A stretch of DNA of 64,000 bases from CAYNNQ01 sp051748085 (GTDB lineage: Bacteria; Desulfobacterota; Desulfovibrionia; Desulfovibrionales; Desulfonatronovibrionaceae): the NCBI GenBank assembly GCA_051748085.1, contig JBNJHA010000008.1:4481-68480 (forward strand). Reading direction: 5' to 3'. Under the pieces are notes generated by a model. It was given only the letters and a program-made list of their open reading frames with translations, was not told where the DNA came from and searched no databases. Both the position numbers and the translations under genes were made by a program. Below, in pieces: positions 15,311 to 23,469 of the stretch (the first letter of the stretch is position 1; the number at the start of each line of letters is the position of its first letter).

Positions 15311-15985
15311 ATGGACAAAGAACAATCTCCAGCCCCGGATTTTCTGCAGCGCATAGAAGGTGAGGCCGATTCTTCCCTGCATCCGCTGTTGGAAAAAATA
15401 ATGAACAATTTGAAGCTCATCGGCCTGATAATCGGTTTAGTCGTCCTTATTGCCGGAGGCATATCCGGATACAAACTATACGACAATCACCGCATGAATC
15501 AGGCCAGTTCCGAATTCGCCGATATTTTATCCGAACAGGATCCAGAAGTTCGGGCGCAAGCTCTAAAGAATTTTTCCCAAAGCGCGCCCGCCGGCCTTTC
15601 AACCGGAATAAATTTGGAACTTGCCCAGGCTCTGATGCAAAACAAGGATTACCAGCAGGCTGCGGACAAATTCGCGGAGCTGAAAAGCGCGGACAAAGAC
15701 CTGAAAGCCATGGCCGTTTTGGGCCAGGCCAAGGCCCTGCAGCTGGCCAACAAATATGAAAAGGCTCTGGCCCTTCTGGAAAAGAACAAGGACGATATTT
15801 TTGAAGGTTACAGCCGCCCATTGATCAATATGATCGCCTTTTCCGCGGAGCAAAGCCAAAATTGGCAAAAAGCCCTTTCAGCCTACCAGGAACTGAAAGA
15901 AAAAAACGGCATGGGACAAGGTCAGGATAAAACGGCTTTTTTCGATTATAAAATCAAAGAAATGCAAGAAAAAATGGCCGGATAG
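15311..15985 (+). CDS. Membrane-anchored TPR protein (YfgM-like)
   Basis: This is a 224-residue protein. A short cytoplasmic N-terminus leads to one transmembrane helix (about residues 38-57, LIGLIIGLVVLIAGGISGY), followed by alpha-helical repeats in the periplasm (KYEKALALLEK, NWQKALSAYQELKE). The layout resembles YfgM-type tetratricopeptide proteins that act with SecYEG-linked chaperones. AGGAGG lies six bases before the ATG at 15311. It is nine bases upstream of iorA, so it is probably co-transcribed, though a functional link to indolepyruvate oxidation is not obvious. Function by homology only. Confidence 0.7.
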   Translation: MDKEQSPAPDFLQRIEGEADSSLHPLLEKIMNNLKLIGLIIGLVVLIAGGISGYKLYDNHRMNQASSEFADILSEQDPEVRAQALKNFSQSAPAGLSTGINLELAQALMQNKDYQQAADKFAELKSADKDLKAMAVLGQAKALQLANKYEKALALLEKNKDDIFEGYSRPLINMIAFSAEQSQNWQKALSAYQELKEKNGMGQGQDKTAFFDYKIKEMQEKMAG

Positions 15986-15994
15986 GAGAAAAAT

Positions 15995-17833
15995 ATGCGC
16001 GAATTCATCCTTACAGGCAAGGCCGGAGAAACACATCTTTTGCTGGGTAACGAGGCAATCGCCCGGGGCATCATCGAGGCCGGAGCCGGACTTATTTCCT
16101 GCTATCCGGGAACGCCTTCCTCCGAGGTCCCGGATACTTTATTCCATCTATCGCCAGGGGCTGACTACCATTTCGAGTACTCGACCAATGAAAAAGTAGC
16201 CATGGAGGTTGCCGGAGGGGCGGCCATCGGCGGAATTCCTTCCGTGGCAACCATGAAACACGTCGGAGTCAACGTTGCCGCCGATCCATTGATGACTCTT
16301 TGTTATATCGGAACTCCGGGAGGGCTTCTGGTTTTGAGTGCCGATGATCCGGGCTGCCATTCAAGTCAGAATGAACAGGACAACCGATACTATTCGCGGC
16401 TTGGCGGCATACCCTGCTTCGAACCTGCAACTGCTCAGGAATGTAAGGATATGGCCAAACAGGCCCTGAAACTGTCGGCAAAATGGGAACAGCCGGTTAT
16501 GTTGCGCACCACAACACGGGTCAACCATCTGCGGGGCATAGTCGAGTTTGCTGATCCGGATAAATGCCATAATAATGCGCGCTTCAGCAAAGATCCCAGA
16601 AGATTCGTTCCCGTTCCGGCCGTGGCTCGTATCCGACATCCGCAACTACAGGCAAACCTGGCCGAGGCAAAAAATATTGCTGAAAGCGCGGACTTCAATT
16701 CCGTGTCCGGGCAGGGTCAAATCGGAATAATCGCCAGCGGGATTTCCAGGGCGTACATCAGCGATTGCTTACAAAACGATCCTCGTCTTGATTGCCGTGT
16801 GCTGGAAATGGGCATGACCTATCCACTGCCGGAAAAACTTATTTCCGAGTTCCTGCGCGAAGTTGATCATGTTCTTGTCCTGGAAGAGCTGGAACCTGTT
16901 GTTGAAGACGCTGTCCGCTGCATTGCCCAAAAAGAAAATATACGGACCAAAATCCGGGGCAAGGGCCGGGAGCTGACCCGTTTCGGAGAGTATTCCACAG
17001 CTTTGGTCCATAAAACCCTGTTGGACATGCACGATCTGCCGCAAGAAGAAAACGCTCCGGACTGCGCGGCGGATATCGGCAACCTGCCGCAGCGCCCGCC
17101 AAATCTGTGCGCCGGCTGTCCGCATCGAGGTACTTATTTTGCGGTGCGCAAGGTTTTCGGAGATGAGGCAGTTTATTCCTCGGATATAGGCTGCTACACT
17201 TTGGGGCTTCTGCCTCCGCTAAACTCGGCTGATTTTCTCCTGTGCATGGGCTCGTCAGTTTCCGCCGGCTGCGGCATGGCCAAGGCCACGGGTAACCCTG
17301 TCGTAGCCTTTATCGGCGACTCCACTTTCTTTCATTCCGGAATTACCGGATTGGTTAACGCGGTCTACAACAAACATGATCTTCTTCTGGTCATAATGGA
17401 CAATCAGACCACAGCCATGACCGGTCACCAGCCGCATCCCGGGGTGGGCAACACTCCGGCCGGAGAGTACCCCGCTCTGGATATCGAAAAAATTGTTCAC
17501 GGCTGCGGCATTGAGCACATCAAAAAAGTCAAGCCGTTCAATCACAAGGCCATGTTAAGCACTCTGGAACATTTTAAAAAATTAACCGGCGTGCGGGTCA
17601 TGATCGTTGAAGAACCCTGCCCGCTTTACGCCCGAAGGATGCTTGGCAAAAAGAAAACCGGCCGGGCCAAGATCCTGGATACTTGCGACGGCTGCATGGA
17701 ATGTGTCAACACGCTGGCCTGTCCGGCATTTTATGTCCAGGACGAGAAAGTTCATATCAATCCGGCTCAATGTGCCGGATGTATGCTTTGCGTTCAAATC
17801 TGCAAACACATCCAGGCTGACAAGGGGGCCTAA
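15995..17833 (+). CDS. iorA: Indolepyruvate:ferredoxin oxidoreductase, alpha subunit
   Basis: The product has 612 residues and oxidatively decarboxylates aryl-pyruvates (from Trp, Phe, Tyr) to aryl-acetyl-CoA, reducing ferredoxin. The N-terminal half is the pyrimidine-binding domain (GIIEAGAGLISCYPGTPSSE near residue 28). The thiamine-diphosphate domain contains CAGCPHRGTYF and the GDSTFFHSGITGL metal motif. The C-terminus carries CDGCMECVNTLACP and CAGCMLCVQIC, two iron-sulfur cluster sites. GGAG precedes the ATG. iorB follows after one base, and a GAF/sigma-54 activator lies beyond. Together with the PaaK-type ligases elsewhere in the window it suggests aromatic amino-acid fermentation. Confidence 0.95.
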   Translation: MREFILTGKAGETHLLLGNEAIARGIIEAGAGLISCYPGTPSSEVPDTLFHLSPGADYHFEYSTNEKVAMEVAGGAAIGGIPSVATMKHVGVNVAADPLMTLCYIGTPGGLLVLSADDPGCHSSQNEQDNRYYSRLGGIPCFEPATAQECKDMAKQALKLSAKWEQPVMLRTTTRVNHLRGIVEFADPDKCHNNARFSKDPRRFVPVPAVARIRHPQLQANLAEAKNIAESADFNSVSGQGQIGIIASGISRAYISDCLQNDPRLDCRVLEMGMTYPLPEKLISEFLREVDHVLVLEELEPVVEDAVRCIAQKENIRTKIRGKGRELTRFGEYSTALVHKTLLDMHDLPQEENAPDCAADIGNLPQRPPNLCAGCPHRGTYFAVRKVFGDEAVYSSDIGCYTLGLLPPLNSADFLLCMGSSVSAGCGMAKATGNPVVAFIGDSTFFHSGITGLVNAVYNKHDLLLVIMDNQTTAMTGHQPHPGVGNTPAGEYPALDIEKIVHGCGIEHIKKVKPFNHKAMLSTLEHFKKLTGVRVMIVEEPCPLYARRMLGKKKTGRAKILDTCDGCMECVNTLACPAFYVQDEKVHINPAQCAGCMLCVQICKHIQADKGA

Positions 17834-17834
17834 T

Positions 17835-18422
17835 ATGAATAAAACTCGCGTTTTTCTAACCGGTGTCGGAGGGCAGGGGACTCTTACGGCTACCAATCTA
17901 CTGGCGGAAATCGCCTCGGACAAGAATATCCCGGTTACAGCCGGTGAAATTCACGGCATGGCCCAACGCGGGGGCATTGTTCATTCTTTTGTTCTGCTGG
18001 GAGGATTTAAAAGCCCCAAAATCACCCAGGGCGAAGCCGACATACTGCTGGGGTTTGAACCATTGGAGACTTTGCGGGCCCTGGAGTTCGTAAATCCCGA
18101 AGGTACCATCATATCCAGCATTAACCCCTTCTACCCGTTAAGTGTCTGTATGGCCAGGGACAAATATCCGGAGATGGAAAAAATACGGGAAAAATGCCGG
18201 CTGTGCGCAAAGAAGGCCCACTTTATAGATTGCGAACAACTGGCCCGCCAGACCGGGGTCCTGCAGACCGCCAATATGGTTCTTATGAGCGCCCTGTTCG
18301 CATCCGGAGTCCTGCCGCTGGACACCCAGGACCTGTGCGAGGGGATAAAAAAGCATCTCAAGCCCAAAATCGTGGACGTCAACCTCCAGGCTGTGGAACT
18401 TGGGGCGCAAGGTATTCAATAA
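17835..18422 (+). CDS. iorB: Indolepyruvate:ferredoxin oxidoreductase, beta subunit
   Basis: The 195-residue beta subunit pairs with IorA and corresponds to the gamma domain of pyruvate:ferredoxin oxidoreductases, which binds CoA. FLTGVGGQGTLTATNLLAEI is the conserved N-terminus, followed by GEIHGMAQRGGIVHSF and ADILLGFEPLETLRAL. The ATG at 17835 is one base after the iorA stop, with GGGGG in the iorA tail as ribosome site. A longer in-frame reading overlaps iorA and is not credible. Two cysteines (CRLC, about residues 121-124) are seen but not a full cluster motif. Confidence 0.93.
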   Translation: MNKTRVFLTGVGGQGTLTATNLLAEIASDKNIPVTAGEIHGMAQRGGIVHSFVLLGGFKSPKITQGEADILLGFEPLETLRALEFVNPEGTIISSINPFYPLSVCMARDKYPEMEKIREKCRLCAKKAHFIDCEQLARQTGVLQTANMVLMSALFASGVLPLDTQDLCEGIKKHLKPKIVDVNLQAVELGAQGIQ

Positions 18423-18428
18423 GCCCAA

Positions 18429-19949
18429 ATGGATACAAAATTCCTGCATCTTCTGGACGATATCCTGGAAAAAATGGATCTGAATTCTCCATTGCGCGAA
18501 GGGCTTGCCAACGTCATGAGCACAGTGGCTCCGGAGCTGGGATATAAAAGAATGTCCCTGGCTATTCTGGAGCCGGTGTCCAAGACCATCGAATTCAGTC
18601 TCTATTACGGCCCGGGAAAAGCTCCCAAGCATTCCTACGAGCCCGGCGAGGGAATCACCGGCAAGGTTGTCCAGGACAAGGAACCGATCATAGTTCCCTG
18701 CATGGCCGAAGAAAAAAGTTTCTTGAATCTCGCTTTTGATCGCGACTCGGACGAACTCAGCGAACTCTCCTTCATATGCGTGCCTGTTCTGCGCAAGGAC
18801 GCCGAGGAAAACAGGGAGATACTGGGGGTCTTAAGTGCCGACATTCCACTGGATAAACCTTTTGAACCCGATTCCCACCGTACTTTTCTGCAGATACTGG
18901 CCCGGATTATTGCCAGGCAGGCCTCTTTCCTTCAGGACGAAGTCAGCAGGCAAAGGGATTCCCATCTACCGCCCCTGGACAACTCACGCCGGGAAGCGAT
19001 AAAAAGTGATATCATCGCCACTTCCAAAGCCATGCGTGCGGTTTTGGCCCAGATAGGACAGGCGGCGCCGAGCAATGCCACAATGCTTATCCGCGGTGAA
19101 TCGGGAACAGGTAAGGAACTGCTGGCCGAAGCCATCCACATGAACAGCCCGAGGATGGACGCCCCGTTCATTAAACTCAACTGCGCGGCGTTGCCGGCGG
19201 ACCTTCTGGAAAGCGAACTTTTCGGACATGAAAAGGGAGCGTTTACCGGAGCAATAAAAACCAAAAAAGGAAGGTTTGAACTCGCGGACAAGGGGACATT
19301 GTTTCTGGATGAAATAGCGGAATTAAGCGCTGCGGCCCAGGCAAAACTCCTTCGTTCACTGCAGGAAGGCGAGATACAAAGAGTTGGGAGCGAGAAAGCG
19401 ACTCAGGTGGATGTACGCATTGTCTGCGCGACGCATCAGCCGCTTGAAGAACTGGTCGGCAGCGGACATTTCCGGGAGGATTTGTATTACAGAATAAATG
19501 TATTCCCTGTTTTTGTCCCGCCGTTACATGAACGTAAAGAAGATATCCTGCCCATCGCCGAACATTTTTTGCAAACCTTTTCCGCCAGCTATTCCAAAAA
19601 GATAAAACGCATTTCCACCCCGGCTATTGATTTACTCATTCAGTACCATTGGCCCGGAAATGTCCGGGAGTTGAAAAACTGCCTGGAAAGAGCGGTTTTG
19701 GTCTGCAACGAAGAAGTGATCCGCACCTATCACCTCCCGCCGAGCCTGCAGACAGCTGAAAGCTCTGCGACCGACAACCAGTTCTCGTTTAAGGAAGCTG
19801 TAGCCCGGTTTGAACAGGAACTGATCATAGAGGCTCTAAAAAAAAACAAAGGCAATATGCTCAATGCCGCCAGGGAATTGCGGGTAACCTACCGCATCCT
19901 GCACTACAAAGTGCATAAATACCGCGTGGATCCCAAAAAGTACAAATAA
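18429..19949 (+). CDS. GAF-domain sigma-54-dependent activator (NifA-like), next to iorAB
   Basis: This is a 506-residue regulator. An N-terminal GAF domain (about 20-165) senses an unknown ligand. The AAA+ domain has Walker A GESGTGKE (223-230), the canonical GAFTGA loop (270-275) and FLDEIAELS as Walker B. A Fis-type helix-turn-helix closes the protein (GNMLNAARELRVTYRILHYK). It lies seven bases after iorB and is probably co-transcribed with it, so control of aromatic 2-oxo acid use is a reasonable guess. I found no convincing -24/-12 element directly upstream of iorA or the TPR gene. Confidence 0.85.
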   Translation: MDTKFLHLLDDILEKMDLNSPLREGLANVMSTVAPELGYKRMSLAILEPVSKTIEFSLYYGPGKAPKHSYEPGEGITGKVVQDKEPIIVPCMAEEKSFLNLAFDRDSDELSELSFICVPVLRKDAEENREILGVLSADIPLDKPFEPDSHRTFLQILARIIARQASFLQDEVSRQRDSHLPPLDNSRREAIKSDIIATSKAMRAVLAQIGQAAPSNATMLIRGESGTGKELLAEAIHMNSPRMDAPFIKLNCAALPADLLESELFGHEKGAFTGAIKTKKGRFELADKGTLFLDEIAELSAAAQAKLLRSLQEGEIQRVGSEKATQVDVRIVCATHQPLEELVGSGHFREDLYYRINVFPVFVPPLHERKEDILPIAEHFLQTFSASYSKKIKRISTPAIDLLIQYHWPGNVRELKNCLERAVLVCNEEVIRTYHLPPSLQTAESSATDNQFSFKEAVARFEQELIIEALKKNKGNMLNAARELRVTYRILHYKVHKYRVDPKKYK

Positions 19950-19952
19950 ATC

Positions 19953-20240
19953 CTACCCTGAAACGGCTCCCACTTTGTATTTCATGCCCTGTTCGCGGCC
20001 TTTTCTGTAATCAACCTTCAGGGTCATGTAGACGCGGTCACAATCGGCACGCATTTCATTGAAACATCTGTTCACAGCGGACATGACCTCATCCCAATCT
20101 CCTTCGATACATGTTCCCATGGGCCCGGGTTCGCAGGGCATATCGCTTTTTTTCAGACTGTCAACGGCCCGCTTCACATATCCGCTTACGCTAGTTCCTT
20201 TGTCCAGGGGGAATATGGCCAGTTCAGCTATAACGCTCAC
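19953..20240 (-). CDS. MTH1187/YqgV-family thiamine-binding protein
   Basis: The protein has 95 residues of the UPF0045 (MTH1187/YkoF-like) ferredoxin-fold family, which binds thiamine or its pyrimidine part. It opens VIAELAIFPLDKGTSVSGYV and contains GPMGTCIEGDWDEVM. The start codon is GTG at 20240, with GGAAGGAAATT just before it. It converges with the GAF regulator, whose stop is only four bases away. An AT-rich stretch of 127 bases separates it from icd. No riboswitch-like THI box is visible. Confidence 0.85.
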   Translation of the reverse strand: MSVIAELAIFPLDKGTSVSGYVKRAVDSLKKSDMPCEPGPMGTCIEGDWDEVMSAVNRCFNEMRADCDRVYMTLKVDYRKGREQGMKYKVGAVSG

Positions 20241-20367
20241 AATTTCCTTCCTTGTTCTCTTGTAATAACTATATTACTGGGTTAAAAAATTTGGTGCACT
20301 GATAGCATATAATTTCAACTCAGGAACGTATACCCTGGGTACTGCAACCTTGATTCCGAATATAGCC

Positions 20368-21510
20368 TTATAAAGCGGCAAGAAAAGAATCGGTGAATTC
20401 GCGGCATCCCACTTGGATAGCTCCTTTCATCTGAGGAGTTAGATCCGCCGTCACCCGGCCCGAGGACAAAACCTTCCCGGCCGCCTCATGAATGAGTTGC
20501 GCCGCCTCCTGCCAGCCGACATGCTCAAGAAGCATCGCCCCGCTTAAAATCATACTCATGGGATTGGCCATGTCCTTTCCGGCGATGGTTGGAGCGGTTC
20601 CGTGGGTAGGCTCAAACAGGGCCAGATTATCCCCCATATTCACCCCGGGAGCTATTCCCAATCCGCCGACCTGTGCGGCAAGTGCATCCGATATATAATC
20701 CCCGTTCAGATTAGTAGTGGCCAACACGTCATATTGTTCCGGACGCAACAGGACTTCCTGAAACATGGCGTCCGCGATGCGATCCTTTATGACGATCTTG
20801 CCCCTCTCAGCCTTGTCCTCATCCGTTATAAGCGTTTTGAATTCCTCCTCGGCCAGTTCATAGCCCCAGGCACGAAAAGCTCCTTCGGTATACTTCATAA
20901 TATTGCCTTTATGGACCAGAGTTATGCTTTTTCTGTCCTGATCACGGGCAAACTCACACGCTCTGCGCACAAGTCTTTTACAGCCGGCTTCGGTCACCGG
21001 CTTAATGCCCACCGCGCTTTTTAAGTCCACATCGGCCCCCATTTCCGAACGTAGGAACTCAAGCACTTTTTCCGCTTCCGGAGTTTGGGCCGCCCATTCT
21101 ATTCCGGCGTAAACATCTTCGGTATTTTCCCGAAAAACAACCATATCAACATTTTGCGGATGCTTAACCGGAGATTCGATACCTGGAAAATGTCGAACCG
21201 GGCGAATGCATGCATATAGATCCAGCTTCCGGCGCAGGGTAACGTTCAGGCTGCGGAATCCACTTCCAACCGGCGTGGTCAAGGGGCCCTTCATGGCCAC
21301 TTCTGCTTTTTCCAGTCCAGACCAGGTTGCTTGCGGCAAATACTCGCCTGTCTCCTGGTAGGCCTTCTGGCCGGCCAGCAATTCCTTCCAAACCAATTTC
21401 CGTTTCTGTCCCCCGGTCTTTTCTACCGCCGTGTCCAGAACTTCTCTGGCCGAAGCCACCACCTCCGGGCCTATTCCATCGCCCTGTATGAAATATACAT
21501 CCTGTTCCAT
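20368..21510 (-). CDS. icd: Isocitrate dehydrogenase (NADP/NAD-dependent)
   Basis: The protein has 380 residues of the beta-decarboxylating dehydrogenase family and converts isocitrate to 2-oxoglutarate. The substrate loop TTPVGSGFRSLNVTLRRKLDLY carries the phosphorylatable Ser and Arg residues of ICDH, rather than the LeuB pattern, and DMVVFRENTEDVYAGIEW is a further ICDH hallmark. Metal ligands lie in LNGDYISDALAAQVGG, and the cofactor region is FEPTHGTAPTIAGKD. It is short compared with the 410-420 residues of E. coli Icd. AAAAGGAG lies before the ATG. It supplies glutamate precursors in an organism with an otherwise incomplete citric-acid cycle (inference). Confidence 0.88.
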   Translation of the reverse strand: MEQDVYFIQGDGIGPEVVASAREVLDTAVEKTGGQKRKLVWKELLAGQKAYQETGEYLPQATWSGLEKAEVAMKGPLTTPVGSGFRSLNVTLRRKLDLYACIRPVRHFPGIESPVKHPQNVDMVVFRENTEDVYAGIEWAAQTPEAEKVLEFLRSEMGADVDLKSAVGIKPVTEAGCKRLVRRACEFARDQDRKSITLVHKGNIMKYTEGAFRAWGYELAEEEFKTLITDEDKAERGKIVIKDRIADAMFQEVLLRPEQYDVLATTNLNGDYISDALAAQVGGLGIAPGVNMGDNLALFEPTHGTAPTIAGKDMANPMSMILSGAMLLEHVGWQEAAQLIHEAAGKVLSSGRVTADLTPQMKGAIQVGCREFTDSFLAAL

Positions 21511-21636
21511 TTTTTCTCCTTTTATATGGGAAATTATTTTTTTCCGGCACTCTTAAAATTGCCGGAAATGAATTTATTAGCCGACAAAAACTTGTTCAGT
21601 CAATGTGTTCCGTAAGTCCAAAAATAATATTATTGA

Positions 21637-22148
21637 AATAACTATTCATTATAACTTTAAAGCAAATAGTGCCCGCTGTTCAAATATGGTAACTATTCAG
21701 TACACGAAAAAAAGTTCACCGGATTTTTTGCGTAAACTTGCGACAGGCCGCCCGGTTTTCTTATGCACTCTAAAAGGGGGAAACCGGACCGCGGGAATGT
21801 GTATATAAATAAAATTTCCAAACAAATATCTATTGCCCGTACGACTTTTTGCCCTCCTCCAGGCCGGCGAGTCCGGAGGGGGTAGGCATCACCTTCAGCG
21901 GGCATTAGAAAACCGCAGGCCGAAAGCATGGGGAACAAAAAGTTTACTGCACAGATACAAAAAATGTTTTTTTAACCATTCATTTCGTCCATGAAGCATT
22001 GGCAGGCATAGAAGAATATATTTAAATTTACTGAACAAATACCTTTTGCCAATTCGTGAATACTTTATTAAAAACAGCTATTCACTGTCGTTTAAGAACC
22101 CAAAAAACGTAACCGTTCGTCACATCAACAAATTTGCTGAACAGATAC
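21637..22148 (+). repeat. Nest of tandem dispersed elements between icd and the tRNA-thiolation pair
   Basis: The gene-free stretch 21511-22180 is filled by adjoining elements of one family. They are a possible fragment (about 21637-21688), the full copy B (21689-21958), a 70-bp form (about 21973-22042: TTAACCATTCA to TGAACAAATAC), and a 40-bp form (22109-22148) made of little more than the two ends (GTAACCGTTCG and TGAACAGATAC). All share the same orientation. I see no gene here. Confidence 0.65.
21689..21958 (+). repeat. Dispersed inverted-repeat element, full reference copy B (270 bp)
   Basis: The left end GTAACTATTCAGTACAC and the reverse complement of the right end, GTATCTGTGCAGTAAAC, agree at 13 of 17 positions, a MITE-like pair of terminal inverted repeats. 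Internal blocks recur in other copies: CACCGGATTTTTTGCGTAAA, GCGACAGGCCG, CCCGGTTTTCTTATGCACTC, GGGGAAACCGGACCGCGG and AAAACCGCAGGCCG. No open frame of meaningful length lies inside and no clear target-site duplication is visible, so it is non-autonomous if mobile at all. Confidence 0.8.
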
Positions 22149-22180
22149 AAAAAACAAACTTACGAAAAAAGTGCAGATAC

Positions 22181-22381
22181 ATGATTCATGTTTTAATTGA
22201 GCCGGAAATGGTCTGGACCAAGGCATTTAAATGCAAATCGGTCCGCGGAGTGCTGAATCGATTGGACTTGGACGCTGATCAGACTCTGGTCATCGATGCA
22301 GACGGACAATTGCTCACGCCGGACCGGATTGTACCCGAAGGATCGGAATTAAAGGTCCGCAAAGTAAACTCAAGGGGTTGA
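22181..22381 (+). CDS. ThiS/MoaD-type sulfur-carrier protein (TtuB-like)
   Basis: This is a 66-residue beta-grasp protein. MIHVLIEPEMVWTKAFKCKS is followed by VRGVLNRLDLDADQTLVI and PEGSELKVRKVNSRG, matching small ubiquitin-like sulfur carriers. It ends in a single glycine (SRG) instead of the usual Gly-Gly that becomes a thiocarboxylate. Four bases downstream is a TtuA-like tRNA thiolase, the natural partner, so a role in 2-thiolation of tRNA is likely. The ATG at 22181 has no clear Shine-Dalgarno, and the bases before it (GTGCAGATAC) look like the end of a repeat element. A longer reading frame from 22046 runs through repeats and is not credible. Confidence 0.7.
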   Translation: MIHVLIEPEMVWTKAFKCKSVRGVLNRLDLDADQTLVIDADGQLLTPDRIVPEGSELKVRKVNSRG

Positions 22382-22385
22382 AGAC

Positions 22386-23294
22386 ATGAAATGCTCAAGA
22401 TGCGGAAAACAGGCGGTAGTCGCCCTGCCTAGTCATCATTCCGGTTTTTGTGCCGCATGTTTTGATCTCTTCTTTCAAAAACAAGTCCAAAAAGCCATAA
22501 AAAATTACGCAATGCTCCGCGAGGATGACCGGATTCTGGTCGCTCTCAGCGGGGGCAAGGACTCAATGGCCCTTGTCCATCAGCTGGTCCGCCTCGGTTT
22601 AAAGCCTCATGCCCTGCATATTGATCTGGATATTGAACATTCTTCGTTCGAGGCCTGTAAACGAGCAAAAAAATTCTGCACGGAAAACAATGTACCGCTC
22701 AAAATCGTGCACACCCAAGAGCACGGTTTGAACATCCCGCTTTTAAAAAAACATGTAAACCGCCCTGTATGCTCATTCTGCGGGAAAATAAAACGTTATT
22801 TATTCAACAAATATGCCCTTGATAACGACTATACGGTTCTCGCTACCGGGCACAACCTGGACGATGAAACCGCCAGGCTCATGGCCAACACATTGCGGTG
22901 GGATACGGGGTATTTACGGGATGTGGGGCCGGTTCTCAGTGCAAAAAAAGGATTTGTCCGGAAAATTAAACCTCTTTATCGGCTGACGGAATTCGAGCTG
23001 GCCAACTACTGTTATCTAAACGGCATTGCTTACAATATGCGGGGATGTCCGTACAGCTTTGATGCAAGCTTTAATATATACAAAAACCTGCTGAACCAAC
23101 TGGAAAAAGCACAACCGGGCAGAAAAAGGTCCTTTTACGAAGCCTTCCAGAAAAAAGGCAGGCAATATTTTACCCGCGGGCAAAAAGACAGCGGACCGTC
23201 ATTAACTCCTTGCCTTAAATGCGGTTATCCGACTACAGAACAAGTCTGCGGAGTCTGCAGATTAAAAGAAGAACTCAAAAACAAAACGGACTGA
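22386..23294 (+). CDS. TtuA/TtcA-family tRNA sulfurtransferase
   Basis: This 302-residue PP-loop adenylating enzyme, which probably 2-thiolates a uridine in tRNA, has N-terminal zinc knuckles (CSRCGKQA ... GFCAACF), the PP-loop LVALSGGKDSMALVHQL at about residue 50, and CSFCGKIKRYLFN plus a later MRGCPYS supplying the three Fe-S cysteines. A C-terminal zinc finger (CLKCGYPTTEQVCGVC) follows. This Zn/Fe-S/Zn layout is that of TtuA, which takes sulfur from a TtuB-type carrier, and a carrier gene lies directly upstream. The exact tRNA position modified is not known here. A hairpin follows the gene. Confidence 0.88.
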   Translation: MKCSRCGKQAVVALPSHHSGFCAACFDLFFQKQVQKAIKNYAMLREDDRILVALSGGKDSMALVHQLVRLGLKPHALHIDLDIEHSSFEACKRAKKFCTENNVPLKIVHTQEHGLNIPLLKKHVNRPVCSFCGKIKRYLFNKYALDNDYTVLATGHNLDDETARLMANTLRWDTGYLRDVGPVLSAKKGFVRKIKPLYRLTEFELANYCYLNGIAYNMRGCPYSFDASFNIYKNLLNQLEKAQPGRKRSFYEAFQKKGRQYFTRGQKDSGPSLTPCLKCGYPTTEQVCGVCRLKEELKNKTD

Positions 23295-23364
23295 TTTTCA
23301 AGATTCCTAGACGTTGGCAGCGTCTTTTATCTGTCTGATCCTTTTGAATACCAAAATTTCAGTC

Positions 23365-23392
23365 TGCGCCGCTCACTCAACAGGGCGGCGCA
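23365..23392. terminator. Hairpin between convergent tRNA thiolase and leuB genes
   Basis: TGCGCCGC pairs with GCGGCGCA across a 12-base loop. It sits midway between two convergent genes and could end transcription from both sides, although no T-run follows on either strand. Confidence 0.45.
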
Positions 23393-23469
23393 TGACCGAA
23401 AAAACATGCTTTAAACAATTTCCATACAAAAAAAATTAAACTTCCGGACAAAAACTAAACAGCGCTTGA

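Noticed and set aside
21511..22180. Possible coding frames inside the repeat nest, including a long N-terminal extension of the sulfur carrier
   Set aside because: The frames run through repeat ends and lack ribosome sites; family similarity starts only at 22181.
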